From contig NZ_AP025739.1 of NCBI RefSeq assembly GCF_003574315.2, forward strand, positions 1,922,001 through 1,986,000: a stretch of 64,000 nucleotides of DNA, written 5' to 3'. The position numbers and the translations under genes are program-made. The DNA is from Capsulimonas corticalis. GTDB lineage: Bacteria > Armatimonadota > Armatimonadia > Armatimonadales > Capsulimonadaceae. Under the pieces are notes generated by a model. The model was not told the origin of the DNA. It saw nothing but the letters and a program-made list of their open reading frames with translations, and ran no database searches. Of the stretch, positions 62,501 to 64,000 are shown piece by piece. Position 1 is the first letter of the stretch. Every line of letters begins with the position of its first letter.

Positions 62501-64000
62501 GGGGCTTCTCCAATCTGGACCGTCGCCAGGCCGCTGTTGCCGCGCACTTCGGGGAAGTACGTCAGGGAAGCGATGTCGGGCAGGATCCGGTAGCGGCCCG
62601 GCGTTTCGGCGTCGAGACGATACGTCAGGCGCGTGCGCCCCTTGGGCAGGTTGTCGAAGAAGAAGACGACTTTGCTGTCGCGAATCTCCTGGCGCACATA
62701 GCCGGCGTTTCCGCCTTCGCAGAAATCGACGGGGTAGGACTGCCGGCCGTCGCCCCCGCCGCTCTCGATCTGGCAGCCTGCCGGCACGGGATCCTCGATC
62801 ACGACATAGCGATAGTCGGCGTCGGCGTTGATCTCCACCTCCACATCGATCACCTCGCCGGAGGCGATGCTGGCCGCCTGCGAGGGATCTTCCATGGCGA
62901 ATCGGAACCGGCGGAGGACGGAGATCCCGTGCGCCTCGGCCTTCGCTTTGTCGGGCGGAGTCAGCGAAGCGACGACGCGCGAGAGATAAAGGACGCCGGC
63001 GCCCTGCTTGTCCACGGTCAGGGTCGTGTGATTCTGAAGGCGCTCGGGAGTGAGCGTCACGGTCAGCGGGGCGCCGAAGACGCTCGCCGGCGTTGCGGTC
63101 AGCTGCTGGACAAGATCGCCGTCCAGCAGCACATGCGCCGTGTAGTTCGGCGTCAGCTCCCGAGTCTGTCCCATAAACTGCGCGAGGGCGAGCAGCGCCT
63201 CGGCGCTGCTGCGGGTCGATCCCCAGGCGGCGCCGTTGCGGCTCGCCATCAGCCATCGAACGGCGCCGGGGATGCGCTCGTCGTGGGGACGAGCCGTCAG
63301 CAGGGCGCGCAGGACATGCGCGGTGACGGTCACATTATCGTTGCGCCAACTGTATCCGCCTTCGCCCGCCGTCCAGTAGGCGCTCCGCCCTCGGACGGTC
63401 GCCTTTTCGTCCAGCTCGGCCGCGATGGCGAGGGCCATGGCGCGCGAGGACGGATCGTCTATCCGGGCGAGGGCGAGGCAGAGCGAAGCCAGGCCGTAGG
63501 TATCCAGATGATCGCGCAGCGGGAAGAGGGCGGCGAGCGGTTTGGCCGCGTCGCCGGGCCGGGCCTCGGCGAGCGCCGCCAGCCAGTCGGCGCGGGTGGA
63601 GATATCCTGCTGCGTGCCGAGAAGGTGGATCAGCGCATCGGTCCCGCGCAGGATCCGCTGATTGTCCACGGTATATCCCGCCGTCTTCGCCCGAACCAGC
63701 GCCGAAAGGACATAGGCCGTCATATCGCCGTCGGTCTGGTCGAACTCCCACCAGTTCCAGCCGCCGTCGGGATGCTGGTAGCGGTAGACCTTCTGCAATC
63801 CCAGGCTGACATCGCGCATGACGCTGCTTGGGACCGCGCGCCCCGCCGGGAGCGAGCGCAGCGCCTGCGTGATGGCGATATCCGGGATCAGCGCGCTCGC
63901 CGTCTGCTCCGTGTCGCCGTACGGGTATGTCTTCAAGTATTCGAGGGCGTCCAGGGCGGCGGACGCGAGGGACGGCGACAGGGTCAGCGTGACCGTCGCG
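62497..64000 (-). CDS. Alpha-2-macroglobulin family protein, 3' part (5' end beyond window)
   Basis: About 501 C-terminal residues are seen, and the frame continues past base 64000 (LTLSPSLASAALDALEYLK before the repeat region). The motif YPYGDTEQT corresponds to the YPYGC-x-EQ thioester site of bacterial alpha-2-macroglobulins, but Cys is replaced by Asp, so no thioester can form. The helical toroid (thioester domain) follows with HPDGGWNWWEFDQTDGDMTAYVLSAL. The receptor-binding-like beta domain ends the chain (VVFFFDNLPKGRTRLTYRLDAETPGRY). It is probably a periplasmic or lipid-anchored protease-trapping or structural protein, coupled to the TlpA-like gene. Confidence 0.88.
   Translation of the reverse strand, partial: ATVTLTLSPSLASAALDALEYLKTYPYGDTEQTASALIPDIAITQALRSLPAGRAVPSSVMRDVSLGLQKVYRYQHPDGGWNWWEFDQTDGDMTAYVLSALVRAKTAGYTVDNQRILRGTDALIHLLGTQQDISTRADWLAALAEARPGDAAKPLAALFPLRDHLDTYGLASLCLALARIDDPSSRAMALAIAAELDEKATVRGRSAYWTAGEGGYSWRNDNVTVTAHVLRALLTARPHDERIPGAVRWLMASRNGAAWGSTRSSAEALLALAQFMGQTRELTPNYTAHVLLDGDLVQQLTATPASVFGAPLTVTLTPERLQNHTTLTVDKQGAGVLYLSRVVASLTPPDKAKAEAHGISVLRRFRFAMEDPSQAASIASGEVIDVEVEINADADYRYVVIEDPVPAGCQIESGGGDGRQSYPVDFCEGGNAGYVRQEIRDSKVVFFFDNLPKGRTRLTYRLDAETPGRYRILPDIASLTYFPEVRGNSGLATVQIGEAP

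Overview
This is a GC-rich bacterial chromosome segment. It looks like an Armatimonadota genome, perhaps a Capsulimonas-like soil or leaf-surface organism. That placement is an inference. It rests on six DUF1559 pseudopilins carrying the [13 protein letters not shown] block after the prepilin helix, many plant-polysaccharide enzymes, GntR-LacI hybrid regulators and the absence of any close proteobacterial synteny. There is no rRNA, CRISPR array, transposase or prophage. One tRNA gene is present.

Left part (1-16 kb). A MoxR / bpX5 / vWA-beta-propeller cluster runs off the left edge. It is followed by msrA, a chemoreceptor, a matrixin-like protease, a cell-wall lipoprotein, a YecD-like hydrolase, two pseudopilins, a PhyH-type dioxygenase, an AraC regulator with a GH43 enzyme, and a copper ATPase. 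The copper ATPase has a CsoR-like palindrome placed exactly on its promoter.

Arabinan region (16-29.5 kb). A secreted GH43 arabinanase with a ricin-type lectin domain, three pseudopilins, a DUF1573 protein, two GH51 arabinofuranosidases, a GntR-LacI regulator and a sugar ABC importer (binding lipoprotein plus two permeases) form a plausible arabinan-utilisation locus. Four promoters here share one operator architecture: inverted ACCAAT / AATTGGT followed by a second TGGT in direct orientation. Three of the four drive pseudopilins, which suggests that pseudopilins and polysaccharide enzymes share one sugar signal. A variant site lies upstream of the ABC importer.

Middle part (29.5-45 kb). A SARP/NB-ARC/TPR regulator is divergent from an operon of two alpha/beta hydrolases, an SDR and a small protein. 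Then come a toxin-antitoxin pair inserted beside a decayed aldo-keto reductase fragment, a deacetylase split by an in-frame TAA, an AKR-MFS-ArsR operon, and a YgaV/YgaP-like sulfur-sensing operon. A second GntR-LacI regulator sits next to a pseudopilin with a different palindromic operator.

Right part (45-64 kb). A BlaI repressor with tandem operators controls an unusual BlaR1-type M56 protease. Its extracytoplasmic tail carries a SecD P1-head-like domain and ends in a DUF1559-like segment. Further on are a sialidase-fold protein, a PAS/GAF/PP2C phosphatase, three poorly characterised genes including an ATP-grasp protein, tRNA-Met, a zinc-ribbon membrane protein, an M48-TPR protease, a thioredoxin-like protein and the 3' part of an alpha-2-macroglobulin gene that lacks its thioester cysteine.

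Coordinates were read by eye. Start codons were chosen from Shine-Dalgarno (SD) spacing, promoter positions and family length, and alternatives are noted in the entries.
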